Source: Saprospiraceae bacterium (GTDB lineage: Bacteria; Bacteroidota; Bacteroidia; Chitinophagales; Saprospiraceae). From it: a stretch of DNA of 64,000 bases. The position numbers were made by a program, and so were the translations under genes. How positions within the stretch are numbered: position 1 is the first letter of the stretch; each line of letters opens with the position of its first letter. Where the stretch lies: contig JANQSS010000205.1 in assembly GCA_028279185.1 (NCBI GenBank), positions 218,211 to 282,210 of the forward strand, written 5' to 3'. This document shows positions 8,897-17,695 of the stretch, in pieces. Under the pieces are notes generated by a model, which was given only the letters and a program-made list of their open reading frames with translations, was not told where the DNA came from and made no database searches.

Positions 8897-11056
8897 TCAC
8901 CCTCTAATTTTTAGAAACTCTTCTTCTGTTAGTATCTCAACTGTCTGAATCTTTTCTGCCTTCTTTAATTTTGAGCCTGCTTTTTCACCTACAACTAATA
9001 TATTCAAGTTTTTACTGACCGCGCTAATGTTTTTCGCCCCCAGTTCTTCGGCTATCTTCTGTGCTTCTTTTCTACCCATATGTTTTAATGTCCCTGTGAA
9101 TAATATTGTCTTACCTGCCAATGGACCATCGCTAAAATCTTTTGGCATATCTGATTCCGTTTGGAGAAGGTTGACACCACCAGATTCAAGCCTATCAAGC
9201 AATTCGATATTTTTAGCTTCAGTAAACCATTCAACCACATTACGAGCTAATACGGGACCAATGTCCTTTAATTCTTGCAATTGATCGATAGACCAGTTGG
9301 CCAAATCGCGAGCATGCTTTATCTCTGCCGAAAATATTTTAGCCGCACGTTGACCTAAGTGATGAATTCCAAGCCCAAACAAGAGTCGATGCAGGGGATT
9401 GGCTTTTGATTTTTCTATTGCCTTTTGCAGTTTTTCAGCCGAGCGCTCTCCGAAACCCTCAAGCTGTGCTATTTTTTCATAGTTTAAATTGTATATATCG
9501 GAAATGTCCCTGAGCCACCCCAGTTCGTGAAATTTCTCGACAATTGATTTTCCCATCCCGTCGATATTCATAGCGTCTTTTGAAACAAAAAATATCATAC
9601 GCTGTAAATCCTGACTACCACACACACAAGTTGGACAGCGCCAAGCAGCTTCATTCTCATCCCGAACCAAATTAATGGGATTTTCTTGGTTCGAATTTAT
9701 GGGGCATGTTTTTGGAAAATTAATTTTTTTTTCGTGCCCCTTGCGTAATTCAGCAAATGATTTTACGACGTAAGGAATAACATCACCAGCGCGCTCAATG
9801 AGAATCGTATCATTTAGATATAAATCCTTTTGATTTATAAAATCTTCATTGTGTAATGAAATGGAAGAGACCGTGACACCCGCTAGTGCCACTGGTCTAA
9901 CCTTTGCGACTGGTGTAATGGTTCCGATTTTTCCAACTTGATACACAACTTGTTCGAGTGTTGTAGTTGCCTGTTTTGCCTTAAATTTATAGGCCATAGC
10001 CCATCGTGGATGGTGGCTCGTTTCACCAGCTTTTTGTTGGAGAAGGTATGAGCTTACCTTAACGACCATTCCATCAATTTCATAGGGATAGGCCTCGCGC
10101 TTTGCCTCCCAGGTTTTACAATATTCAATGACTTCGTCGATATTGACGCATAATTTTGACTCGTTCCGTGGGACCTTAAACCCCAGACTATCCAATATTT
10201 TTATGCTTTCTGCATGATTACTTATTTGGTCTGCTCCTTCTCCTTCCGCCGCGGCAATTTGGTAGATAAAAGCATCGATATTTCGAACGGCTGTTTCCGA
10301 TGGGTTTTTTGTGCGCAGTCCACCAGTGGCGGTATTACGAGGGTTGGCGAACAAAACTTCGCCTTTTTTTTCACGTTCGGCATTCATAGCATCAAATCTA
10401 TCTTTACGAATGATGGCTTCGCCCCGAACTTCAGCCTTCATGATACCATGATCTGAAAAATGAGCCGTCAGCGGAATCGACTTTATCGTTTTAATATTAT
10501 GTGTAATTTCATCACCAGCCGTTCCATTTCCTCGTGTTGCGCCACGAATAAGCGTATCATCTTCATATATCAATACGACCGTACCGCCGTCGAATTTAGG
10601 TTCGACTACATATTCGATGTCGCCCTCAACTGCGGTTAACTTTTTAATTTGTTTGTCGAAGTCTCGTAAGTCATCACCATTGTACGAATTTGGTAGGGAA
10701 AGCATGGGACTCATGTGTATAACTGTGGGAAAATCAGATGAAAGATCACTGCCTACACGTTGTGTTGGAGAATCAACTCGAATAAAATTTGGATTTTCTT
10801 TTTCAATCGATTTTAATAAATTAAAAAGGGTGTCATATTCACCATCGGCCAATAGAGGGTCGTCCTTTACGTAATAACGCCACTCATGAAAATGAAGCAC
10901 ATCAACTAACGACTCATAGTCTGGTTTCGTGCTTATCGATTGTGATTCGAGAAATTGCCTGGTCAAATCATTCAACCGTTTCTGATCTTTAACCTTGTAC
11001 TTCAATGTTTGTGATTCTTTTGATTCGCAATTTATTAAATCTTGAGAACAGCACAT
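8897..11056 (-). CDS. ligA: NAD-dependent DNA ligase LigA
   Basis: Seals nicks in replication and repair using NAD+. At 719 residues it is about 45 longer than E. coli LigA, with an N-terminal extension before the Ia domain. Domains in order: Ia with Y-Y-V-K-D-D (about 61-66), nucleotidyltransferase with catalytic K154 in E-P-K-F-D-G, OB fold, a cysteine zinc finger, helix-hairpin-helix repeats and a C-terminal BRCT domain (from L-A-G-K-T-I-L-F-T-G). Sequence is divergent: T-R-G-N-G replaces the usual T-R-G-D-G, and the first half of the zinc finger reads C-P-I-N rather than C-x-x-C. Divergent from metH, from which it is separated by 115 bases. Confidence 0.95.
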   Translation of the reverse strand: MCCSQDLINCESKESQTLKYKVKDQKRLNDLTRQFLESQSISTKPDYESLVDVLHFHEWRYYVKDDPLLADGEYDTLFNLLKSIEKENPNFIRVDSPTQRVGSDLSSDFPTVIHMSPMLSLPNSYNGDDLRDFDKQIKKLTAVEGDIEYVVEPKFDGGTVVLIYEDDTLIRGATRGNGTAGDEITHNIKTIKSIPLTAHFSDHGIMKAEVRGEAIIRKDRFDAMNAEREKKGEVLFANPRNTATGGLRTKNPSETAVRNIDAFIYQIAAAEGEGADQISNHAESIKILDSLGFKVPRNESKLCVNIDEVIEYCKTWEAKREAYPYEIDGMVVKVSSYLLQQKAGETSHHPRWAMAYKFKAKQATTTLEQVVYQVGKIGTITPVAKVRPVALAGVTVSSISLHNEDFINQKDLYLNDTILIERAGDVIPYVVKSFAELRKGHEKKINFPKTCPINSNQENPINLVRDENEAAWRCPTCVCGSQDLQRMIFFVSKDAMNIDGMGKSIVEKFHELGWLRDISDIYNLNYEKIAQLEGFGERSAEKLQKAIEKSKANPLHRLLFGLGIHHLGQRAAKIFSAEIKHARDLANWSIDQLQELKDIGPVLARNVVEWFTEAKNIELLDRLESGGVNLLQTESDMPKDFSDGPLAGKTILFTGTLKHMGRKEAQKIAEELGAKNISAVSKNLNILVVGEKAGSKLKKAEKIQTVEILTEEEFLKIRG

Positions 11057-11171
11057 GACGCGCCTGGTATAGAAATTGCACAGTCTTATTTTCTATTTTT
11101 ACCTCCTTTTGGGTAGGAAAACGGCTTTGATTGTCAACCTTTTCCGCTTCCAATTCGTCTTTTAAAGATAC

Positions 11172-14100
11172 ATGCGACCAAAAATGACGTTAAGACAAAA
11201 ACTCATAGCACAACTCAACGAACGTATCCTCGTATTGGATGGCGCCATGGGTACGATGATTCAGAGTTATGCCCTTGAGGAAGATGATTTTAGGCCGTCA
11301 AGCTTAGATAATCACCACATAGAATTAAAAGGTAATAATGACATCCTAAGTATAACCCGGCCCGACGTGATTGAGGCGATACACCACGCTTATATTGATG
11401 CCGGGGCTGATATAATCGAGACAAATACATTCAATGCCAATGCCATTTCGCAAGAGGACTATGACTGTTCTGCTCTTTGTTATGAAATGAATCGAGCGTC
11501 TGCGCAGATTGCCAGAAAGACGGCGGATTCCAGTGATCGTGAAATTTTCGTTGCCGGTGCGCTTGGTCCAACCAATAGAACGGCTTCTATGTCCCCGGAT
11601 GTAAACCGGCCAGGCTATCGCGCTGTGACGTTTGATCAAATTCGTGATGCCTATTATGAGCAGGCTCGAGGCTTGGCGGATGGTGGCTGCGACTTCTTTC
11701 TTATCGAAACGATCTTTGATACATTAAATAGCAAAGCAGCCATATTCGCTGTATTGGATTTGCAGGAAGAACGGGGCCAGGACTTTCCAATGATTATTTC
11801 CGGCACGATTACGGATGCGAGCGGGCGTACGTTGTCAGGTCAAACCGTAGAGGCATTCTATGTCTCCATTGAACACGCTAACCCGGTAGCTGTCGGTTTG
11901 AATTGTGCCTTGGGCGCAAAAGAATTGAGACCGCACTTGCTAGCACTATCAAAAGTAGCTTCATGCTTTGTTAGTGCGTATCCGAATGCTGGGCTGCCAA
12001 ATGAATTGGGTGAATACGATCAGACGGCAGACGAAATGAGTCAATTAATACAAGAGTTTGCTGAAAGCGGAATGGTAAATATCATCGGTGGCTGTTGTGG
12101 TACTACACCGGAACACATAGCCGCTATGAAAAAAGGAGTGGAAGGTGTTTCACCGAGAAAATTAATTCAAAAACCAGTTTATTCAACCTATGCTGGGCTT
12201 GAACCTCTTGTAGTGCGACCGAATTCCAATTTTATTAATATTGGAGAGCGTACAAATGTTACAGGGTCCAGGAAATTTGCACGCCTCATAAAAGAGGGTG
12301 ATTATGAAGAAGCGCTGAGTGTCGCAAGGCATCAGGTTGATGGTGGGGCTCAAATTCTCGACGTCAATATGGACGAAGGCTTGTTGGATTCAAAACAAGC
12401 GATGACAGATTTTCTAAATATGATGATGGCAGATCCGGATATTGCACGATTGCCAATAATGGTGGATAGTTCAAAATTCGAAGTGATAGAAGCCGGACTA
12501 AAAACCGTCCAAGGTAAATGCGTCGTAAATTCTATTTCTTTAAAAGAAGGAGAAGATATATTTATTGAGCAAGCCAATATTATTCGAAAATATGGAGCTG
12601 CAACTGTTGTCATGGCATTCGATGAAAATGGACAAGCAGAGACTATCGAAGAGAAAGTATCGATTTGTAAACGCGCCTATGATCTTTTAATTAATAAGGT
12701 GGGTTTTGATCCCGAGGACGTAATTTTTGATCCTAATATTTTTGCGATTGGAACTGGTATTGAGGCACACAATAAATATGCAATTAATTTTATCGAAGCG
12801 ACTCGAAAAATTAAGGAACTGTGTCCGGGTGCCAAAGTCAGCGGAGGAGTTAGCAATGTTTCATTTTCATTTAGGGGTAATAATTTAGTGCGAGAGGCAA
12901 TTCATGCGTCTTTTTTATATCACGCCATACAGGCTGGTATGGACATGGGAATAGTGAATGCAGGGCTAATTGAAGTGTATGAAGAAATACCTAAGGAATT
13001 GCTTACGCATGTTGAGGACTTAATTTTTGATAGACGAGCCGATGCAACAGATCGCCTTCTGGATTTAGCGTCTTCCTTAAAATCAAATGGCAAACAAATA
13101 GTGAAAGATGAGGCCTGGAGAAAGGAAAGTGTGGAAAAAAGATTAGCGCACGCATTGGTAAAAGGTATTACGGATTATATAATTGAAGATTCAGAGGAGG
13201 CAAGACAAAAACTAGGTCGTCCATTATTGGTTATCGAAGGTCCGCTGATGGAAGGTATGAATATAGTAGGCGATTTATTCGGTGCCGGAAAAATGTTCTT
13301 ACCGCAGGTGGTGAAGAGTGCGCGTGTCATGAAAAAATCCGTAGCCTATTTACAGCCTTATTTGGAAGCCGAAAAATCGGAATCAGCGGCATCCAAAAAA
13401 GGTAAAATATTGATGGCTACGGTAAAAGGAGATGTTCATGATATTGGAAAAAACATTGTTGGCATTGTACTCGCATGCAATAATTATGACATTATTGATC
13501 TAGGTGTCATGGTTTCTGCACAAAAAATATTGGAAACGGCCCAGGAAGAGAATGTTGATATAATAGGACTAAGTGGCCTAATTACCCCTTCGTTAGATGA
13601 AATGGTACATGTCGCTACAGAAATGCAGCGTCAAGGATTTTCCGTTCCGTTATTAATTGGCGGGGCAACGACCAGTCAGACGCATACTGCATTGAAAATT
13701 GAACCCGTTTACGAAGGAGCAACTGTCCATGTGCTCGATGCATCTAAAAGCGTGGGTGTGGCATCAAAATTATTGTCAAAAGAAGAAGGTGTATCCACTC
13801 AATTTCGAATGGAAGTTTCGGCTTTGTATGAGGACGTACGTCGTCGCCGGGCGGAAAGTCAAGGAGCAAGAAGAATGATTTCGATTGAGCAAGCAAGAGC
13901 AAATAAATATTCGATCAATTGGGAGGATTATGACATACCGATTCCGAATGAACTGGGCGTAAAGGTGTTGGACAATTTTTCGATTACAGAAATTCGAAAA
14001 TTTATCGATTGGTCGCCTTTTTTCTGGAGTTGGGAAATGAAAGGAAAATACCCACAAATACTGTCAAATGATGAATACGGCACTGAAGCACGTAAGTTGT

Positions 14101-14867
14101 TTTCAGATGCGAATGCGATGCTAGACAGGATAATTGATGAAAAATGGTTGAGGGCATCAGGTGTTTATGGGTTGTTCCCCGCGAATTCGATCGAAGATGA
14201 TGTACTAATATTCGATCCTGAAAAGAAAGATGATCAACTTACCACATTTTCATTTTTACGTCAGCAATCTGATAAAGCAATTGGACGACCGAATTATTGC
14301 CTCGCTGATTTCGTAGCCCCAGAAACAATTAATCGTAGAGATTATATCGGAGCGTTTGCTGTAACGTGCGGAACGAATATCGAAACTAAGGTTAAAATGT
14401 TTGAGAATGATCATGATGACTATTCCGCCATACTGTTGAAGGCTGTCGCTGATCGACTGGCTGAAGCATTCGCCGAATTATTGCACCATCATATTCGTAC
14501 GGAGGCTTGGAGTTACGCTTTGGATGAAAATCTAACTAATGAAGATTTGATTTCAGAAAAATATCAAGGCATTCGTCCGGCTCCGGGTTATCCAGCTTGT
14601 CCACACCATCTGGCCAAGCGTACAATATTTGATCTGCTCTCAGTGGAAGAAAATTGTGGCATTTCATTGACCGACTCAATGGCTATGTATCCCGCCGCAG
14701 CCGTTTCGGGATTCTACTTTAGTCATCCCGATAGCCGATACTTTGCGATTAATCGAATAAAGCACGACCAGTTGGAATCGTATTATCAACGTATGATAGA
14801 AAATGATCGATTTGAAGGCGATGTGAATTCCTTTAAACGATTTATCTCGGCAGAAGTGGTGGAGTGA
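11172..14867 (+). CDS. metH: Cobalamin-dependent methionine synthase
   Basis: Full-length MetH (1231 residues) that methylates homocysteine from methyl-tetrahydrofolate. Homocysteine domain: zinc cysteines C245, C308 and C309 (I-G-G-C-C-G-T). Pterin-binding domain begins at [13 protein letters not shown]. Cobalamin domain: the D-x-H-x-x-G motif D754-V-H756-D-I-G supplies the axial histidine. The C-terminal activation domain carries [10 protein letters not shown], the AdoMet-binding segment. I kept the ATG at 11172; a second at 11184 is also possible. No SAM or B12 riboswitch is recognisable in the 115 bases between it and ligA. The window also has queG, another B12 enzyme. Confidence 0.97.
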   Translation: MRPKMTLRQKLIAQLNERILVLDGAMGTMIQSYALEEDDFRPSSLDNHHIELKGNNDILSITRPDVIEAIHHAYIDAGADIIETNTFNANAISQEDYDCSALCYEMNRASAQIARKTADSSDREIFVAGALGPTNRTASMSPDVNRPGYRAVTFDQIRDAYYEQARGLADGGCDFFLIETIFDTLNSKAAIFAVLDLQEERGQDFPMIISGTITDASGRTLSGQTVEAFYVSIEHANPVAVGLNCALGAKELRPHLLALSKVASCFVSAYPNAGLPNELGEYDQTADEMSQLIQEFAESGMVNIIGGCCGTTPEHIAAMKKGVEGVSPRKLIQKPVYSTYAGLEPLVVRPNSNFINIGERTNVTGSRKFARLIKEGDYEEALSVARHQVDGGAQILDVNMDEGLLDSKQAMTDFLNMMMADPDIARLPIMVDSSKFEVIEAGLKTVQGKCVVNSISLKEGEDIFIEQANIIRKYGAATVVMAFDENGQAETIEEKVSICKRAYDLLINKVGFDPEDVIFDPNIFAIGTGIEAHNKYAINFIEATRKIKELCPGAKVSGGVSNVSFSFRGNNLVREAIHASFLYHAIQAGMDMGIVNAGLIEVYEEIPKELLTHVEDLIFDRRADATDRLLDLASSLKSNGKQIVKDEAWRKESVEKRLAHALVKGITDYIIEDSEEARQKLGRPLLVIEGPLMEGMNIVGDLFGAGKMFLPQVVKSARVMKKSVAYLQPYLEAEKSESAASKKGKILMATVKGDVHDIGKNIVGIVLACNNYDIIDLGVMVSAQKILETAQEENVDIIGLSGLITPSLDEMVHVATEMQRQGFSVPLLIGGATTSQTHTALKIEPVYEGATVHVLDASKSVGVASKLLSKEEGVSTQFRMEVSALYEDVRRRRAESQGARRMISIEQARANKYSINWEDYDIPIPNELGVKVLDNFSITEIRKFIDWSPFFWSWEMKGKYPQILSNDEYGTEARKLFSDANAMLDRIIDEKWLRASGVYGLFPANSIEDDVLIFDPEKKDDQLTTFSFLRQQSDKAIGRPNYCLADFVAPETINRRDYIGAFAVTCGTNIETKVKMFENDHDDYSAILLKAVADRLAEAFAELLHHHIRTEAWSYALDENLTNEDLISEKYQGIRPAPGYPACPHHLAKRTIFDLLSVEENCGISLTDSMAMYPAAAVSGFYFSHPDSRYFAINRIKHDQLESYYQRMIENDRFEGDVNSFKRFISAEVVE

Positions 14868-14944
14868 TTGTTTTATTATATGCTGCGTGATTAGATAAAT
14901 GCGAATGACGTGAAGTTGGCTTTATAGTAAATGCGATTACCACT

Positions 14945-15778
14945 TTATTCATATTCAAGTAATATGTGTCTGTCAAAAATATCTTTGGTAAAAGTCGGAT
15001 ATCCTTGATCATTATAGATGTATTCAAAGTCACAAGGCCAACACCAACGCAATAAATCTCCTAAAAAATCGCTCCAGTAGGTCTGAATATAATTATTTGC
15101 GCTCCAATTTAAAGGATCTCCTAAAAATATGGGAATGTCTTTTTTATAGTTGATTTTATCGTCATAGGAGTATGCAAATGAATGCAATAATTGATCCCAA
15201 TGGCTGTAATGATCAATTTGAATGACGTTGCCATTCTCCCAAGTATATTGATTATAGCCATCGATTTTACCAGAAAATATGTTGTAAAACGACATACGCG
15301 ATAATTGAAGACTGTCATCGTAGTAGAAATATTTTATATTTTTTAATGAAACTCTCTCCCCCGAATAATGCTTTTCAAAAAGAAATATTTTTGAAATCAT
15401 CCCTTCCTCGTTATGCGAAAATGAATCTCTGGAAATGAGTTCTTTTGTTTCAATGTTAAACGCTTTTATTTCCTTTAACTCTTGGTCCTCATAGGTGATT
15501 TCATATCGAACTTTATTTTCGTCTTCTGCATCAACAGCGATTATTCTGTCATCGTCGTATGCAAATTTCTGTGAAGATTGGCCATAAATCGAACCATTTA
15601 TACGCTGTGTCAGCTTAGTAAGTCTTAGTGGAGTAAAACCAATTGGCGTTACTATGTCTGTGGTGTCAATGATCTCTTCAGGGTTAATTGAAGCCACCGA
15701 CCCTATATTCTCGTCATCATCTCGACATGATATGAATATCATACTAAAGGTCAATAATAAGAAAATATTTTTTAGCAT
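14945..15778 (-). CDS. Hypothetical lipoprotein with YD-like repeats
   Basis: Unrecognised secreted lipoprotein of about 277 residues. I chose the internal ATG at 15778 because it immediately precedes a signal peptide ending in F-I-S-C, a good lipobox; the longer reading frame from 15835 adds 19 residues upstream of it. The mature protein is rich in Tyr, Asp and Asn with segments such as F-A-Y-D-D-D-R-I and W-E-N-G-N-V-I-Q-I, resembling RHS/YD-type (DUF4595-like) beta-strand repeats. It is convergent with metH and monocistronic. Function unknown. Confidence 0.7.
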   Translation of the reverse strand: MLKNIFLLLTFSMIFISCRDDDENIGSVASINPEEIIDTTDIVTPIGFTPLRLTKLTQRINGSIYGQSSQKFAYDDDRIIAVDAEDENKVRYEITYEDQELKEIKAFNIETKELISRDSFSHNEEGMISKIFLFEKHYSGERVSLKNIKYFYYDDSLQLSRMSFYNIFSGKIDGYNQYTWENGNVIQIDHYSHWDQLLHSFAYSYDDKINYKKDIPIFLGDPLNWSANNYIQTYWSDFLGDLLRWCWPCDFEYIYNDQGYPTFTKDIFDRHILLEYE

Positions 15779-16025
15779 AATTAGAGTTGATATAGTCAGC
15801 GTCCAATTTTCAAAGATACCTTTTATTTCAAACATTTGGCATATTGCTATTTAGTAGGAAGTCCTGAAAGTTAATTGATATAGTGGTCACGATATAAGTA
15901 GTAAATAACAGTATAGTCCAAGAGCTTGAAAGGCCAAGCCGCTATTTACTGAGAATAACTACGGATACATTTAAATAGCGCTGTACTGAAACCTAATGGA
16001 TTAAATTAACAATCGCACATTGCGA

Positions 16026-16427
16026 CTACACAATTGCCTGCGCTTCGATTTCTATTAAGAATCCCTCATTTGCAAGCCCATCAACGCTTACCCATGTGCT
16101 GGCAGGTGGATTTTTAGTTCCAAAGTTCTCTTTTAAAATCGTGTTGATAACGGGCCCATCTTCTTGAACATAATTCACTTTATATATACGCAGCATCATT
16201 ATATTATCAAGTGTTCCACCCACGGAATTAATGGCAATATTTAAATTATCAATGGCCTTTTGAGTTTGTGTTTTTAAGTCGTTTTTACCAACTATATTCA
16301 GATTCTCATCCCATGCTACCTGTCCTGAGATGAAGACGGGGTTGCCAGGCTGAGCAATAATGACTTGAGAAAAACCATATTGGGTTGAATCAAATAATCC
16401 GTCTGGGTTTATCGCTTGTCTAATCAT
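16026..16427 (-). CDS. RidA/YjgF/UK114 family protein
   Basis: A 133-residue RidA-family protein, normal length. The family's SGQV-x-W-D segment (I-S-G-Q-V-A-W-D), the central Q-T-x-x-A-x-x-N-L stretch and the C-terminal I-E-I-E-A-Q-A end are present. RidA proteins hydrolyse reactive enamine/imine intermediates of PLP enzymes. The canonical C-terminal arginine of the RidA subgroup (R-V-x-V) is not evident; the segment reads M-M-L-R-I-Y-K-V, so an active imine deaminase is possible but not assured. Confidence 0.8.
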   Translation of the reverse strand: MIRQAINPDGLFDSTQYGFSQVIIAQPGNPVFISGQVAWDENLNIVGKNDLKTQTQKAIDNLNIAINSVGGTLDNIMMLRIYKVNYVQEDGPVINTILKENFGTKNPPASTWVSVDGLANEGFLIEIEAQAIV

Positions 16428-16592
16428 GGTTAATATATATTTGAGCTCAATTTAGTCATAGTTTTTATAATAAAGGTAAATTCTACCGTGGTTCTTGAAA
16501 TCTCAGTAAAAATACTCATTTAAAGTGAGCGACAATGTGTTTCAATAAATAATGCCAGAATAGTAAAGCTGCATCATGTCTTTATTATATTT

Positions 16593-17282
16593 TTACTCAT
16601 CAGTAAATTCAAGTATTATTTTCGAAAGTACATTGAAGTCAATTTTATCAATTGGATGAACCAAGTTTTCAATTATCTTTAAATGACCATTAGGAAGTGC
16701 AGTAGCGACACTTTTTGATTCCTCAATACTGACCATGTCATCCTTACTTCCAATTCCAATTAATACGTTTTGGGTTATCAAACTGAGATCTTCGTTGCTT
16801 AACTTACCACCACTTCCTAAGTCCAGCATTAACGAAGCCGTGCTTCGGACCACATGTTTCCAATTGTTTTCGCCATGTATTGCCGCTAATTTATGCGCAA
16901 ATGCAGGAACCTTTTCTTGTATTTTGTCTGGGTTCAACATTTGTACTTCTTTTTCGGCCGCTTCTTGGGTCCAATTGAATTTGGTGCCGAGGGTTATTAT
17001 TTTATCCACGTATGAAGGGTGGTTTTTCGCAACATTGAGGCCGACATATCCGCCCATGCTGTAACCAAAAACATGCGTTTTGTCAATTTTTGATTCTTGT
17101 AAATGATTCATGACATCCTGAGTGAATAACTGCATTGAAAAATTATTGGATGTTAATCGACCTCCGTGCCCGGAAAAGTTGAGCGAATGCACGTTTAGTC
17201 GGTGTGACAACAAACCCTTCAGGGATATAAGTTGATCTTGATATCCTAGTGCTCCGTGTAAAAGAATTATGTTAGCCTTCAT
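16593..17282 (-). CDS. Alpha/beta hydrolase
   Basis: A 229-residue cytoplasmic alpha/beta hydrolase. The oxyanion segment L-L-H-G-A-L-G is at residues 7-13, the nucleophile elbow is G-Y-S75-M-G-G, and a C-terminal V-H-P segment could hold the catalytic histidine; G-S-K-D-D supplies the acid region. Similar small proteins act on esters or lactones; no substrate can be deduced. It is 165 bases from RidA and probably transcribed separately. Confidence 0.78.
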   Translation of the reverse strand: MKANIILLHGALGYQDQLISLKGLLSHRLNVHSLNFSGHGGRLTSNNFSMQLFTQDVMNHLQESKIDKTHVFGYSMGGYVGLNVAKNHPSYVDKIITLGTKFNWTQEAAEKEVQMLNPDKIQEKVPAFAHKLAAIHGENNWKHVVRSTASLMLDLGSGGKLSNEDLSLITQNVLIGIGSKDDMVSIEESKSVATALPNGHLKIIENLVHPIDKIDFNVLSKIILEFTDE

Positions 17283-17695
17283 GTTTAAATTGATTAATGG
17301 TTTTTACCTGATTCTGACCGATTGGCTAAAATTAAGAAGAAGGACGTATAGTTGAATATAGGACTCCTCCATATAATAGGTCGAATATGGATTATTATTC
17401 ACAAAAGCATATTCCAATTACGAAAGTGTCTTTTAGCCGTTGCTTCTTAGGTAATAAAATTCGGATGCAAGTCAATTCCTTGGTTTAGTAGCTCGTGTAT
17501 TTGTATCTTGAAAGGACTAATACGGAAAATTCAATCCACTACGACGTGATGACGATGCATTCAATCCATTTTATAGTTTTACGAGAATTGGTGGTATGAA
17601 TTAAGGTTGTCGGAGGGAGTTCGCTAAATATCAATTTTTACTTCTTATTTTGCCATTAAAAGCCAATAACCTACTAATCCAAAAAACCAATAATC
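17283..17695 (+). other. Gene-free 413-base region upstream of the surface protein
   Basis: No coding frame is supported. The 60 bases before the surface-protein ATG include TTATTTTG at 17645-17652, one mismatch from the Bacteroidota -7 element TAnnTTTG, but no matching -33 element stands out. I see no repeats or hairpins that exceed chance. Confidence 0.4.

Noticed and set aside
11057..11171. SAM or cobalamin riboswitch before metH
   Set aside because: The 115-base gap to ligA has no B12-box or SAM aptamer core that I can recognise, and is too short for a cobalamin riboswitch.
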